DNA of 39,736 nucleotides. Source: Methanosarcinales archaeon. Lineage in GTDB: Archaea > Halobacteriota > Methanosarcinia > Methanosarcinales > Methanogasteraceae. The DNA lies in the NCBI GenBank assembly GCA_021159385.1, contig JAGGRW010000200.1, positions 1 through 39,736 on the forward strand, read 5' to 3'. How positions within the stretch are numbered: the stretch's first letter is position 1; each line of letters starts with the position of its first letter. The notes beneath the pieces are model-generated. The model had not been told where the DNA came from and did not search any database. It was given only the letters and a program-made list of their open reading frames with translations. This document shows, in pieces, positions 38,532 through 39,736 of this stretch. Made by a program: the position numbers and the translations under genes.

Positions 38532-39226
38532 ATGAAAGGAAAGAATATGATATTGCTGTCGGTTGCGGTACTTGCAATCGGGCTATTCGTGCCCCCGTAG
38601 ACGATGGCAATGTTCGTTGGACAGCACCAGTGGTTCAGCGTGAGAACTGCTGATGAGCAGTACATACTCTGTCAGCGATATCATGAGGGAGGTTGCTGAG
38701 TGGCAAGCCAATACTGGTGCCCACAGCACATACAGAGACGCATACACTGTTGAAGCTGGCTGCTTCTGCCACCAGATCAACGACACGCAACTGAGTGAGG
38801 AATGGAACCTCTCTAACGGAGAACTACGATTTCGTCCATTTCAATGCATCAGGTAACGTGACTGGTAAGGACAACTGGACATGGCGAACAAACCAGACCC
38901 CACATGCCGCGCTGAGCGTTCTATGTGTTGACTGCCACCAGAATGCAGCGGATCAGTTGAGCAATGAGAATTCTGCGCACAGAGAGTTCTATAACCAGAC
39001 GAGAAACGAACCAGAAGGCAGCAACAATACCGCATGTATGGCGTGCCATACGATGATCGGGCTCAACATCACGATGGAACGGATCAAGAGCGGTATCGAG
39101 CTAGTTGCGAACCACACCAACTACACGGCTGGCTGGACAGTGGAAGCATACGTGAACAACACCGAAAGGACGACCAACTATACGTACTGGGCGCCAGGTG
39201 AATCGCCACATAAGAATTCAAGTTGA
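38532..39226 (+). pseudogene. Decayed multihaem c-type cytochrome-like gene
   Basis: Signal-like MKGKNMILLSVAVLAIGLFVPP* (TAG 38598); later frames carry CQRYH, GCFCHQ, CVDCH, CMACH; at least two frame changes. Confidence 0.75.
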
Positions 39227-39254
39227 TCCTCATGGATCAACTTTTCTTTTTTTA
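39220..39254 (+). terminator. Hairpin plus T-tract resembling an intrinsic terminator
   Basis: AAGTTGATCC-TCAT-GGATCAACTT followed by TTCTTTTTTT. Confidence 0.65.
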
Positions 39255-39446
39255 TTGTGCCCCGCATATTTAACCGATCATGGAGCCGGAGGCATCAGTC
39301 ATCGCACCGGTTTTGGACGAGTCGAACTGTTTTGAGGCGAGACTGATTCCAAAATCGCGGGATCAGAACGCGAAGGAGTTTCGTAACTACCCAATGTATG
39401 TTGATTGGTCCCTCGATCGCGATTCTATGCTTTCTGGCAAGAAAAA

Positions 39447-39518
39447 TAACCGCAGAGTTCGCAGAGGGGCGCGGAGTTTTTATCCTCCTCCGCGTTCCTC
39501 TGCGCCCTCCGCGGTCAA
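39447..39518. repeat. ~70-bp imperfect palindromic interspersed repeat
   Basis: TAACCGCAGAGTTCGCAGAGGGGCGCGGAG...CTCCGCGTTCCTCTGCGCCCTCCGCGGTCA. Confidence 0.65.
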
Positions 39519-39736
39519 ATTCCCTGTTTGGTGCAGGCTGTGTCCCGGGTCAAGTAGTGCTGGTATAGGTGAAGTCTCACGATAGTGTTTTAGGTACCTG
39601 AATAGTACACGGGTCTTGGGACGAAATTCACGTACATCCCGCCAGTGTGGTACCACATCACCCATCACCTCCAGATATCCCACTCTTCGGATGTTGTGCC
39701 CCACAAGCTTAGAGCCGCGTCTCAGTCTCCTTCCGC

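Noticed and set aside
38598-38600. In-frame TAG in the cytochrome gene as a pyrrolysine codon
   Set aside because: It lies in or near the signal peptide, and the same gene has frameshifts and a lost CxxCH motif, so decay or sequence error explains it better.
39280-39585. 101-aa plus-strand ORF after the cytochrome
   Set aside because: Its second half is the palindromic repeat in translation; no domain recognised.
39480-39704. Possible transposase fragment (HWRDVREFRPKTRVLFRYLKHY)
   Set aside because: Short, runs into a low-complexity repeat and no catalytic motif is visible; not enough to call a mobile element.
1-39736. CRISPR arrays, rRNA or tRNA genes
   Set aside because: No regularly spaced direct repeats and no convincing T-arm/acceptor pattern seen by eye; tRNAscan-SE and CRISPR finders would be decisive.

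Overview
Euryarchaeal chromosome segment, judged from Spt5, archaeal SecD/SecF, a GAN/RecJ-like DHH protein, ThpR and ThiC. Lineage is not determined further. Recognisable housekeeping genes are purM, ecfT, alaX, a recJ-like DHH gene, secD-secF-prs, dnaK, a slipin, an IMPase/FBPase, thpR-spt5, tauE and thiC.

The most unusual region is about 14.8-24.0 kb, minus strand. It holds a tandem array of small DUF2178-like four-TM proteins sharing DER...EKAG and WYYNRRG motifs. With the array are XRE-type HTH regulators, a NatA/NatB-like ABC transporter, a LolA/DUF4367-like lipoprotein and a Yip1/CARDB pair.

Three transcription units in this region carry the same 20-bp inverted repeat, WTGTWA-N8-TWACAT, just upstream of the first gene. 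The region also shows scars of modular recombination: an ABC ATPase with a leader and N-terminus copied from a DUF2178 gene, and a 36-codon HTH remnant fused to a lipoprotein-tail sequence.

Other items: a convergent YwgA-like/PIN pair flanked by imperfect repeats, two valS-derived fragments, a dispersed ~120-bp noncoding repeat in inverted orientation, a decayed multihaem cytochrome, an uncalled 55-aa ORF, and a thpR gene apparently lacking a canonical start codon. All calls come from reading the sequence; no searches were run.
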